7,673 nucleotides of DNA. It comes from Halieaceae bacterium (GTDB lineage Bacteria > Pseudomonadota > Gammaproteobacteria > Pseudomonadales > Halieaceae). The translations under genes and the position numbers were made by a program. The notes below the pieces were generated by a model, which was not told the DNA's origin, did not search any database, and was given only the letters and a program-made list of their open reading frames with translations. The stretch's first letter is position 1, and the number at the start of each line of letters is the position of its first letter. Shown here in pieces: positions 1 to 4,911 of this stretch. The stretch lies in NCBI GenBank assembly GCA_018666295.1, contig JABIZW010000209.1, forward strand, positions 1 through 7,673. Direction: 5' to 3'.

Positions 1-119
1 GACGACGTTTCGAGTAAGACTTGCGCCGCTTGATTAACCATGTCGACCACGCCGTGCTCATCGATCAGCACAATGCAGGTCGTTAACGAATCAAGATCAA
101 AGCTGGGTCTTGGTGTCAT
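1..119 (-). CDS. ntrB: Nitrogen regulation sensor histidine kinase NtrB (GlnL), N-terminal fragment
   Basis: Only the first 39 codons are in the window; the gene runs off the left edge. The visible protein starts MTPRPSFDLDSLTTCIVLID and continues with EHGVVDMVNQAAQVLLETSS. This is the start of the NtrB PAS domain (pattern: L..L.TxIxLID..G.V..xN.AA..LL), which senses PII (GlnB) in the family. Full-length NtrB is a cytoplasmic histidine kinase that phosphorylates NtrC when nitrogen is limiting. The assignment rests on this short match plus position: the gene follows glnA and the DUF4124 gene on the same strand, as in many gammaproteobacteria. The ATG at 119 was chosen. A GTG immediately upstream (122-120) is in frame and possible. 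The ribosome site is weak (GAG about 9 bases upstream), and only ten bases separate this gene from the preceding stop codon, so translational coupling is likely. The kinase domain is not visible. Confidence 0.82.
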   Translation of the reverse strand, partial: MTPRPSFDLDSLTTCIVLIDEHGVVDMVNQAAQVLLETS

Positions 120-129
120 CACGCCGATC

Positions 130-675
130 TCAACGTGCTGAAGGTCGTAAAACGAATACAGTTATGGGTGCAGATGAATCCAAAACCTGTCCCGATGAGG
201 ACACGCGTCGAACCTCGAGCTTGTGCGCCCCTCGCGGCACGTAGGTGAGTGTCCAATTGGGTTTTTTCTGGGGGGGACCGACAGGTGTGCTGTCGAGGTA
301 CAGCTCGACAAATTCCTCTTCTTTAAGTGGCGGCTGTACGTCAGCCAGTACGTCAAAAATGCCCGGCCCCATAGGAATAGTTGCGTTATCGAGCGGCGCG
401 GTGATGGTCAGTATTGACAGATTTACAGGAACTTCACTGTTCTCGCTCACCGGGCGTTCTGGAATCTCAATCGATGGAATGCGATTGGTGTGCGCCGGAA
501 GCTCAATGCGCTCATTGGAGGCTGATTTTTCTTTAGGCGGTGTATCACTAAAGGTTACAACACCGTTTTTATCGACCGATTTGTAGATATCGGCAGACAG
601 TGAGGGCATGCCCGCAAGGGCGATAATGCCTATTAAAGGCACTAGCACGTTTAATCGCGTTGATTTTGTCATCAT
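130..675 (-). CDS. DUF4124 domain-containing secreted protein, function unknown
   Basis: The 181-residue protein starts MMTKSTRLNV and has a signal peptide: basic n-region (K4, R7), hydrophobic core LVPLIGIIALAGM, and probable cleavage near SLSA/DIYK around residue 29. The mature protein begins with a DUF4124 motif, DIYKSVDKNGVVTFSDTPP, the small aromatic-rich module of many gammaproteobacterial envelope proteins. A proline-rich linker follows, then a C-terminal beta-rich part from about residue 87 (ITAPLDNATI, then VELYLDSTPVGPP, YVPRGAHKLEVRRV and GQVLDSS) that resembles an Ig-like fold. It therefore probably acts in the periplasm; no enzyme residues are evident. It sits between the glnA terminator and ntrB, ten bases before ntrB, so it should share a transcript with ntrB (and probably ntrC beyond the edge). 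The ATG at 675 precedes an ideal signal peptide. An in-frame GTG at 708, four bases after AGGAG, would add 11 residues and overlap the NtrC site, so I consider it less likely. The role in nitrogen control is unknown. Confidence 0.85.
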   Translation of the reverse strand: MMTKSTRLNVLVPLIGIIALAGMPSLSADIYKSVDKNGVVTFSDTPPKEKSASNERIELPAHTNRIPSIEIPERPVSENSEVPVNLSILTITAPLDNATIPMGPGIFDVLADVQPPLKEEEFVELYLDSTPVGPPQKKPNWTLTYVPRGAHKLEVRRVSSSGQVLDSSAPITVFVLRPSAR

Positions 676-690
676 GCTTGTTACGCCTTT

Positions 691-707
691 TGCACCATAG
701 TGGTGCA
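691..707. promoter_or_regulatory. NtrC binding site (perfect palindrome) before the DUF4124-ntrB unit
   Basis: TGCACCATAGTGGTGCA is a perfect inverted repeat (seven-base arms TGCACCA/TGGTGCA around TAG) and matches the NtrC consensus TGCACC-N5-GGTGCA at every fixed position. It lies 16 bases upstream of the DUF4124 ATG and downstream of the glnA terminator, where it would overlap or closely follow any promoter for the DUF4124-ntrB unit. In enteric bacteria a single NtrC site at the glnL promoter represses the ntrBC genes; the same role is inferred here. The seven-base arms could also form a small RNA hairpin. Confidence 0.85.
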
Positions 708-736
708 CTTTTCTCCTGATTTTGGACGTTTGCCAA
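708..736 (-). promoter_or_regulatory. Possible sigma-70 promoter for DUF4124-ntrB
   Basis: Read on the minus strand, TTGGCA (736-731) is one mismatch from the -35 consensus. The -10 at the right distance is poor (GAAAAG with a 17-base spacer, or AAAAGT with 18). Transcription would start near 700, inside the NtrC palindrome, which would suit repression by NtrC. It would also leave the GTG at 708 untranscribed and favour the ATG at 675. The call depends largely on location: an internal promoter is needed because a terminator lies directly upstream. Confidence 0.3.
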
Positions 737-746
737 ATTTGGAGCC

Positions 747-780
747 AAAAAAAAGCCCGCGCTGTGCTGCGGGCCCTCGT
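747..780 (-). terminator. Rho-independent terminator of glnA
   Basis: On the minus strand, ten bases or so after the glnA stop codon, GCCCGC (774-769) pairs with GCGGGC (760-755) across an eight-base loop and is followed by eight T residues (754-747). This is a standard intrinsic terminator and it separates most glnA transcription from the DUF4124-ntrB unit. The plus-strand side also has a T run (780-785), but no plus-strand gene runs into it. Confidence 0.9.
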
Positions 781-790
781 TTTTTCGAGA

Positions 791-2197
791 TCACACCGAG
801 TAGTACATATCGAACTCAATGGGGTGAGTTGTCATATTCAAACGCTCGACTTCTGAGCGCTTGAGTTCGATGTAGCCGTCGATCATGTCGTTGCTAAATA
901 CACCACCGGCGGTTAAGAACTCACGGTCAGCGTCAAGTGCATCCAGCGCCATTTCCAGTGTCGACGCAACCGTTGGAATCTCCGCCGCTTCCTCAGGGGG
1001 AAGGTCATAAAGATCCTTATCCGCGGCTTCTCCTGGGTGAATCTTGTTTTGAATGCCGTCAAGACCTGCCATCAGCATTGCCGCAAAACACAAGTATGGG
1101 TTTGCAGTCGGATCGCCGAAACGAACTTCAATACGCTTGCCTTTTGGCGATGGCTCATAAGGAATACGAATCGATGCCGATCGGTTGCGGGCGGAATACG
1201 CCAGCATGACGGGTGCTTCGAATCCAGGCACCAGTCGCTTGTAGCTGTTGGTTGATGCATTTGCAAACGCGTTAATGGCTCGCGCGTGCTTAATGGTTCC
1301 GCCAATATAGTATAGCGCCGCTTCTGACAGGCCAGCATACTCATCGCCTGCGAACGTGTTCTCACCGTTTTTGGCAATGCTCTGGTGAACGTGCATACCG
1401 GAACCGTTGTCACCGACCAAAGGCTTGGGCATGAAGGTCGCTGTTTTCCCATAAGCGTGAGCCACGTTGTGAACGCAGTACTTCAAAATTTGTACTTCGT
1501 CCGCCTTGGCAACGAGGGTGTTAAATCGAATGCCGATCTCACACTGTCCGGCGGTGCCTACTTCGTGGTGGTGTACTTCAACGTCGAGACCCATCTGCTC
1601 CATCGCAGTGCACATTGCGGCGCGAATATCATGAAGTGAATCGACCGGTGGGACGGGGAAATAACCGCCTTTGACGCCAGGTCTGTGGCCTGTGTTGCCC
1701 TCGTCAAAGCTATCATTGGAGGCCCAGGCGGCTTCTTCTGAATTAATGGCGTAGCTTGCACCCTGCATTTCGACCTTGAACTTTACGTCGTCGAACACAA
1801 AGAATTCGGGTTCAGGACCAAAAAATGCGGTGTCGCCCAGTCCTGTGGATGTGAGGTAAGCTTCAGCCCGCTTTGCGACGCTGCGCGGATCCCGCTCGTA
1901 GCCTTGCATCGTAGAAGGTTCAACCACGTCACACCGCAAAATGATTGTTGCATCGTCTGTGAATGGATCAATCACAGAGGTGCTGTCGTCGGGCATGAGG
2001 ATCATGTCGGACTCGTTAATACCCTTCCAGCCTGCGATCGACGAGCCGTCAAACATTTTGCCGTCTTCGAAAAAGTCTTCATCGACTTGAGTGGCGGGAA
2101 TACTGACGTGCTGCTCTTTACCGCGCGTGTCGGTAAAGCGCAGATCTACCCAGCGAATATCATTGTCTTTAATCAAATTGAGCGTGCGCTCTGACAT
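791..2197 (-). CDS. glnA: Glutamine synthetase type I (GlnA), adenylylation-regulated
   Basis: This enzyme condenses ammonia with glutamate, using ATP, to make glutamine. It is a cytoplasmic dodecamer and the entry point of the GS-GOGAT pathway. The 468-residue length equals the E. coli enzyme, and numbering matches without gaps at the key sites. Visible are the flexible loop residue D50 in MFDGSS, metal ligands E129 and E131 (GPEPEF), H210 and E212 in VEVHHHEVG, E220, H269 in GMHVHQS, the catalytic flap E327 (PGFEAP), and R339 and R344 of the nucleotide/substrate site. Y397 in KDLYDLPPEE is the tyrosine adenylylated by GlnE, so this is the GlnE-controlled GSI-beta class. The ATG at 2197 is preceded by AGGAGG (2208-2203) five bases away. 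Expression is probably driven by the sigma-54 promoter at 2285-2300 under NtrC, and the gene ends at the terminator at 747-780. It is divergent from typA, as in enterics. Nothing is missing. Confidence 0.98.
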   Translation of the reverse strand: MSERTLNLIKDNDIRWVDLRFTDTRGKEQHVSIPATQVDEDFFEDGKMFDGSSIAGWKGINESDMILMPDDSTSVIDPFTDDATIILRCDVVEPSTMQGYERDPRSVAKRAEAYLTSTGLGDTAFFGPEPEFFVFDDVKFKVEMQGASYAINSEEAAWASNDSFDEGNTGHRPGVKGGYFPVPPVDSLHDIRAAMCTAMEQMGLDVEVHHHEVGTAGQCEIGIRFNTLVAKADEVQILKYCVHNVAHAYGKTATFMPKPLVGDNGSGMHVHQSIAKNGENTFAGDEYAGLSEAALYYIGGTIKHARAINAFANASTNSYKRLVPGFEAPVMLAYSARNRSASIRIPYEPSPKGKRIEVRFGDPTANPYLCFAAMLMAGLDGIQNKIHPGEAADKDLYDLPPEEAAEIPTVASTLEMALDALDADREFLTAGGVFSNDMIDGYIELKRSEVERLNMTTHPIEFDMYYSV

Positions 2198-2246
2198 GTA
2201 AGCCTCCTAAGGACTGTTTAACCCGATCTACTCGGTCTGTGTTTGC

Positions 2247-2267
2247 GTACATCAGCGCGTGATGCAC
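2247..2267 (-). other. Imperfect hairpin in the glnA leader
   Basis: GTACATCA (2247-2254) and TGATGCAC (2260-2267) form an eight-pair stem with one mismatch around GCGCG. It lies about 10-30 bases after the predicted sigma-54 start site, within the roughly 78-base untranslated leader. It contains the half-site TGCACC (2263-2268), but no second NtrC half follows. Function is unknown; it may be fortuitous. Confidence 0.3.
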
Positions 2268-2284
2268 CATTGCCGTCTAATCAT

Positions 2285-2300
2285 AGCAAACTGCGTGCCA
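2285..2300 (-). promoter_or_regulatory. Sigma-54 promoter of glnA
   Basis: On the minus strand TGGCACGCAGTTTGCT matches the sigma-54 consensus TGGCACG-N4-TTGCW at all fixed positions, with the -24 GG and -12 GC correctly spaced. Transcription should start near 2275, giving a leader of about 78 bases. The E. coli glnAp2 promoter is the direct counterpart. With NtrC enhancers upstream, this promoter would fire only when NtrC is phosphorylated under nitrogen limitation. Confidence 0.93.
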
Positions 2301-2307
2301 GCATAGG

Positions 2308-2320
2308 TAATTCGTTGATT
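2308..2320 (-). promoter_or_regulatory. IHF consensus match, promoter-proximal
   Basis: The minus strand reads AATCAACGAATTA, which satisfies WATCAANNNNTTR at every position. It is centred about 39 bases upstream of the predicted glnA start site, just behind the -24 element. IHF bends DNA to bring enhancer-bound activators to sigma-54 polymerase. Being so close to the polymerase footprint, this copy may be the weaker or non-functional one. Chance matches are more likely in such AT-rich sequence. Confidence 0.5.
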
Positions 2321-2326
2321 TTAGTA

Positions 2327-2339
2327 TAAGTAATTGATT
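2327..2339 (-). promoter_or_regulatory. IHF consensus match between promoter and enhancers
   Basis: The minus strand reads AATCAATTACTTA, again a perfect WATCAANNNNTTR match and in the same orientation as the copy at 2308-2320, 19 bp away. It is centred near -58 and is preceded on its 5' side by an A+T-rich stretch (about 2340-2360), which real IHF sites favour. It sits between the sigma-54 promoter and the NtrC sites, the standard place for an IHF bend. Confidence 0.6.
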
Positions 2340-2384
2340 TAAATGACTATTGTTTATTTACATCAGCCCGTTACGCCAGCCGCG

Positions 2385-2401
2385 CGCACTTACTTGGTGC
2401 G
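2385..2401. promoter_or_regulatory. NtrC enhancer site 1 for glnA
   Basis: CGCACTTACTTGGTGCG keeps the core GCAC-N7-GGTGC of the NtrC consensus, and its arms differ from TGCACC/GGTGCA only at weakly conserved positions. The E. coli glnA enhancer has the same CACT/GGTG form. The centre is about 118 bp upstream of the predicted glnA start, close to the E. coli spacing (about -108). Confidence 0.82.
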
Positions 2402-2414
2402 GGCCGTTTTATGT

Positions 2415-2431
2415 AGCACTTTTTTGGTGCG
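2415..2431. promoter_or_regulatory. NtrC enhancer site 2 for glnA
   Basis: AGCACTTTTTTGGTGCG has the same GCACT-N5-GGTGCG pattern as site 1. The centres are 30 bp apart, close to three helical turns, so two NtrC dimers would bind the same face of the helix and oligomerise. The centre is near -148 for glnA, against about -140 in E. coli. Confidence 0.82.
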
Positions 2432-2474
2432 TGAGGGTCCCGTTTTAAACGCACAAGACGGCAGAATTACCGAA

Positions 2475-2502
2475 TCGATAACGCACGTGTCTGTGGTAAA
2501 GT
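2475..2502 (+). promoter_or_regulatory. Possible sigma-70 promoter of typA
   Basis: TCGATA (2475-2480) and TAAAGT (2497-2502) each match four of six consensus positions with a 16-base spacer. They are followed by a G+C-rich stretch (CCGCGCGCCC) typical of promoters of translation-related genes. The start would fall near 2509, about 33 bases before the typA start codon. Both hexamers are imperfect, so this is a weak call supported mainly by position. Confidence 0.4.
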
Positions 2503-2541
2503 CCGCGCGCCCAGCCACCCTACCCAACAGAGAACTTAGAA

Positions 2542-4356
2542 GTGATTGAGAATCTTCGAAACATTGCGATCATCGCGCACGTTGACCACGGCAAGACCAC
2601 ATTGGTGGACTGTCTTCTTCAGCAATCGGGAACGCTTGACCGGAAGAGTCAGGGGGCGGAGCGAGTGATGGACTCTAACGATCAGGAGCGTGAGCGTGGG
2701 ATTACCATCTTGGCGAAGAATACGGCCATTCGATGGAACGATTACCGCATTAATATTGTCGATACCCCGGGACACGCTGACTTCGGTGGCGAAGTTGAGC
2801 GGGTGCTCTCTATGGTGGACAGTGTTTTACTTATTGTTGATGCGGTCGATGGACCCATGCCGCAAACGCGCTTTGTCACGTCAAAGGCGTTTGAGCGCGG
2901 TCTAAACCCTATTGTCGTGGTGAATAAGGTTGATCGCCCTGGGGCGCGGCCTGATTGGGTTATTGATCAAGTGTTCGACCTATTTGATTCGCTGGGTGCG
3001 ACGGAGGAGCAGCTGGACTTCCCAATTATGTACGCCTCGGCCCTTAACGGGGTTGCGGGAGACGACCCCGCAGAAATGTCAGATGACATGGAGCCGTTGT
3101 TCCAAATGATCATCGATCACGTTTCGTCGCCGCGGGTAAACTCTGACGGCCCTTTCCAGATGCAAATTTCTGCACTGGACTACAGCAGTTACGTAGGCGT
3201 GATTGGCGTCGGTAGAATCACCCGCGGCAAGCTGACACCGAATACGCAGGTCTCGGTCGTTGATCGCGATGCGACAACGCGGAACGGGAAAATTCTTCAG
3301 GTCATGGGTTACCACGGGCTTGAACGTGTCGAAGTGGATGTCGCCGAAGCGGGTGATATTGTCTGTGTCACCGGGATTGATGCGCTGAATATTTCGGACA
3401 CACTGTGCAACCCTGATGCGCCCGAGAATCTTCCGCCGCTGTCGGTTGATGAGCCGACAGTCAGCATGACGTTCCAAGTTAATGACTCACCCTTTGCTGG
3501 GACTGAAGGCAAGTACGTCACCTCGCGAAACATCAGAGAACGCCTCGATCGTGAGCTGATTCATAACGTCGCCTTGCGCGTCGAGCAAGGCGACAGCCCC
3601 GACAAGTTTGTTGTCTCGGGACGCGGTGAATTGCACTTGTCAGTTTTGATTGAAAGCATGCGTCGTGAAGGATTCGAGCTGGGGGTTTCACGCCCTGAGG
3701 TCATCCAAAAGGAAATTGACGGAAACCTCTGTGAACCATACGAACAACTCGTCATCGACTGTGAGACGCAGCACCAGGGCGGTGTCATGGAGGAGCTGGG
3801 ACAGCGTCGCGCAGAAATGAAGAATATGGTGCAAGACACAAGCGGCCGTGTGCGGCTTGAGTTTATTGTGCCCGCACGAGGCCTTATCGGCTTTCGGTCG
3901 TTGTTTATGACGCTGACATCGGGCAGCGGCATTATGACCCACATATTTGATCATTATGGCCCCGTGAGCAAAGCCGAACTGGCGCAGCGCAACAACGGCG
4001 TTCTCGTTTCGATGGTGAAAGGCAAAACGTTGGCGTATGCCCTGTACACCTTGCAAGATCGTGGACGTCTCTTTATTCAAGCCAATGTCGACGTTTACGA
4101 AGGTCAGATTGTCGGTTTGCACAGCCGAAGTAACGACCTTGTTGTTAATCCAACCAAGGCAAAACAGCTAACAAACGTCCGTGCATCGGGGACCGATGAA
4201 GCGTTAATTTTGACGACGCCGGTACTGCACACCTTAGAGCAGGCGCTGGAGTTCATTGACTCCGACGAGTTGGTCGAGGTGACGCCTGACAGCATCAGAT
4301 TGCGTAAAAAGTTGCTTTTGGAGCATGAGCGAAAACGCGCTTCTCGAGCCGCTTAA
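2542..4356 (+). CDS. typA: Ribosome-associated translational GTPase TypA/BipA
   Basis: TypA is an EF-G/LepA-type GTPase that binds the 70S ribosome and supports 50S assembly and growth under stress or low temperature. The 604 residues compare with 607 in E. coli, and similarity runs end to end. G-domain motifs are intact: P-loop AHVDHGKT (12-19), switch I RGITI (52-56), DTPGH (74-78), NKVD (128-131) and SAL (166-168). Domain II (from about 200, GPFQMQIS), an EF-G-III-like domain (about 300-380, SVDEPTVSM then GRGELHLSVLIE), the EF-G-V-like domain (about 395-480, ending RGLIGFRS) and the BipA-specific C-terminal domain (LQDRGRLF, VYEGQIVG, HSRSNDL, RASGTDEA) follow. The start is GTG at 2542, giving the family-typical MIENLRNIAIIAHVDHGKTT; the ribosome site is weak (AGAG, 2530-2533). 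The gene is divergent from glnA, and its stop codon overlaps that of convergent elaA by four bases. Confidence 0.97.
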   Translation: MIENLRNIAIIAHVDHGKTTLVDCLLQQSGTLDRKSQGAERVMDSNDQERERGITILAKNTAIRWNDYRINIVDTPGHADFGGEVERVLSMVDSVLLIVDAVDGPMPQTRFVTSKAFERGLNPIVVVNKVDRPGARPDWVIDQVFDLFDSLGATEEQLDFPIMYASALNGVAGDDPAEMSDDMEPLFQMIIDHVSSPRVNSDGPFQMQISALDYSSYVGVIGVGRITRGKLTPNTQVSVVDRDATTRNGKILQVMGYHGLERVEVDVAEAGDIVCVTGIDALNISDTLCNPDAPENLPPLSVDEPTVSMTFQVNDSPFAGTEGKYVTSRNIRERLDRELIHNVALRVEQGDSPDKFVVSGRGELHLSVLIESMRREGFELGVSRPEVIQKEIDGNLCEPYEQLVIDCETQHQGGVMEELGQRRAEMKNMVQDTSGRVRLEFIVPARGLIGFRSLFMTLTSGSGIMTHIFDHYGPVSKAELAQRNNGVLVSMVKGKTLAYALYTLQDRGRLFIQANVDVYEGQIVGLHSRSNDLVVNPTKAKQLTNVRASGTDEALILTTPVLHTLEQALEFIDSDELVEVTPDSIRLRKKLLLEHERKRASRAA

Positions 4357-4805
4357 GACCCGGGTTTTAACATTTCAAAATGGGGTATGTCGTCTTCCAT
4401 ATAAGGACCCTGAACGGTCTCGAAGCCGAGTGCCTCATAAAATCCTTTTAGGTAAGCCTGACCGCTGATGCGGATGCCGTTATTCCATCGAGATTCGCAA
4501 AAGTTTATGCCCACCGCCATGAGTTGGACGCCTCGTTTTTGCCCTCGAAGCGAGGTGGGGACGACAACGCGACCGATCGAACACTCGTCGTAACTCACGC
4601 CAGGCGGTACGACACGCATTCCGGCGACCAATTCATCACCCAGGTGACCGGTTAAGTGCCAGCTGAGGGGGTCTTTGGGATCGGGGTCTTGGTAGGCGCA
4701 CTCTTGCTCCACGACGAACACCTGAGACCGCAGCGCGAGAACCTCGTGCCAAGCCGCTGCCGACATCGTATCGAAGTGGCGCCATCGCCATTTAATGTGT
4801 TCCAT
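4353..4805 (-). CDS. elaA: GNAT family N-acetyltransferase, ElaA type
   Basis: This 150-residue protein matches ElaA, a small cytoplasmic GNAT acetyltransferase conserved in many bacteria whose natural substrate is not established. Signature segments are LRSQVFVVEQECAYQDPD (25-42), the ElaA hallmark near the N-terminus; IGRVVVPTSLRGQKRGVQLM (77-96), where RGQKRG fits the acetyl-CoA pyrophosphate-binding loop; GFYEALGF (121-128), the C-terminal GNAT motif; and EDDIPHFEM (137-145), near the C-terminal end as in E. coli ElaA (EDGIPHIGM). Length agrees with the family (about 153 in E. coli). The ATG at 4805 gives a normal N-terminus, but no clear Shine-Dalgarno sequence precedes it. The gene is divergent from parC across a 106-base gap, and its TAA overlaps the TAA of convergent typA. 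Confidence 0.93.
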   Translation of the reverse strand: MEHIKWRWRHFDTMSAAAWHEVLALRSQVFVVEQECAYQDPDPKDPLSWHLTGHLGDELVAGMRVVPPGVSYDECSIGRVVVPTSLRGQKRGVQLMAVGINFCESRWNNGIRISGQAYLKGFYEALGFETVQGPYMEDDIPHFEMLKPGS

Positions 4806-4819
4806 GCTTGCGTCGCTGC

Positions 4820-4830
4820 TGTAAGATAAT
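4820..4830 (+). promoter_or_regulatory. Possible parC promoter -10 region
   Basis: TGTAAGATAAT contains GATAAT (4825-4830), one mismatch from the -10 consensus. I see no convincing -35 at 16-18 bases upstream, where the sequence is already the start of elaA. Transcription would begin near 4837, at the base of the hairpin described at 4837-4869. Confidence 0.4.
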
Positions 4831-4836
4831 CACTGC

Positions 4837-4869
4837 GTGCGAAGGCTATCACGAGCGAGCCTTGCGCAC
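4837..4869 (+). other. Stem-loop in the parC leader
   Basis: GTGCGAAGGCT (4837-4847) pairs with AGCCTT plus CGCAC (4858-4869), giving 11 base pairs with a single bulged G at 4864 and a ten-base loop. It ends 42 bases before the parC start codon, so it does not cover the ribosome site. No T run follows, so it is not a standard terminator. It could be a 5' mRNA-stabilising hairpin or, as DNA, an operator between elaA and parC. Confidence 0.6.
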
Positions 4870-4896
4870 TCCACATTGGAACGAATTGTTCGAAAA

Positions 4897-4903
4897 GGTG
4901 ATC
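4897..4903 (+). promoter_or_regulatory. parC ribosome binding site
   Basis: GGTGATC, within AAGGTGATC (4895-4903), is complementary to the GATCACC near the 3' end of 16S rRNA and lies eight bases before the ATG at 4912; a second AAGG (4904-4907) is four bases from the ATG. This decides the start at 4912 over the upstream in-frame GTG at 4837, which lies inside the leader hairpin and has no such site. Confidence 0.75.
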
Positions 4904-4911
4904 AAGGTTTT

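Noticed and set aside
245..586. A 113-codon open frame on the plus strand opposite the DUF4124 gene
   Set aside because: It lies wholly antisense to a gene with a clear signal peptide and family motif, and its predicted protein resembles no family.
730..746. A sigma-54-like element (TGGCTCC-N4-TTGG, minus strand) upstream of the DUF4124 gene
   Set aside because: The -12 element reads GG rather than GC at the required spacing, and it overlaps the end of the glnA terminator. A single proximal NtrC site also fits repression better than enhancement.
2263..2279. An additional NtrC site starting TGCACCA near the glnA transcription start
   Set aside because: Only the left half matches; the right half (CCGTCTA) does not resemble TGGTGCA.
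2323..2328. TATACT (minus strand) as a sigma-70 -10 box for glnA
   Set aside because: No -35 element lies 16-18 bases upstream, and it falls within the AT-rich IHF region, where such hexamers are expected by chance.
2343..2549. A 68-codon open frame on the plus strand in the glnA-typA gap
   Set aside because: It runs through both NtrC sites and the typA promoter region, has no ribosome site, and its product resembles no known protein.
4837..4911. An upstream GTG start for parC adding 25 residues
   Set aside because: The extra residues do not resemble ParC, they are encoded by the leader hairpin region, and the ATG at 4912 has a good ribosome site and matches the E. coli N-terminus (MSD).
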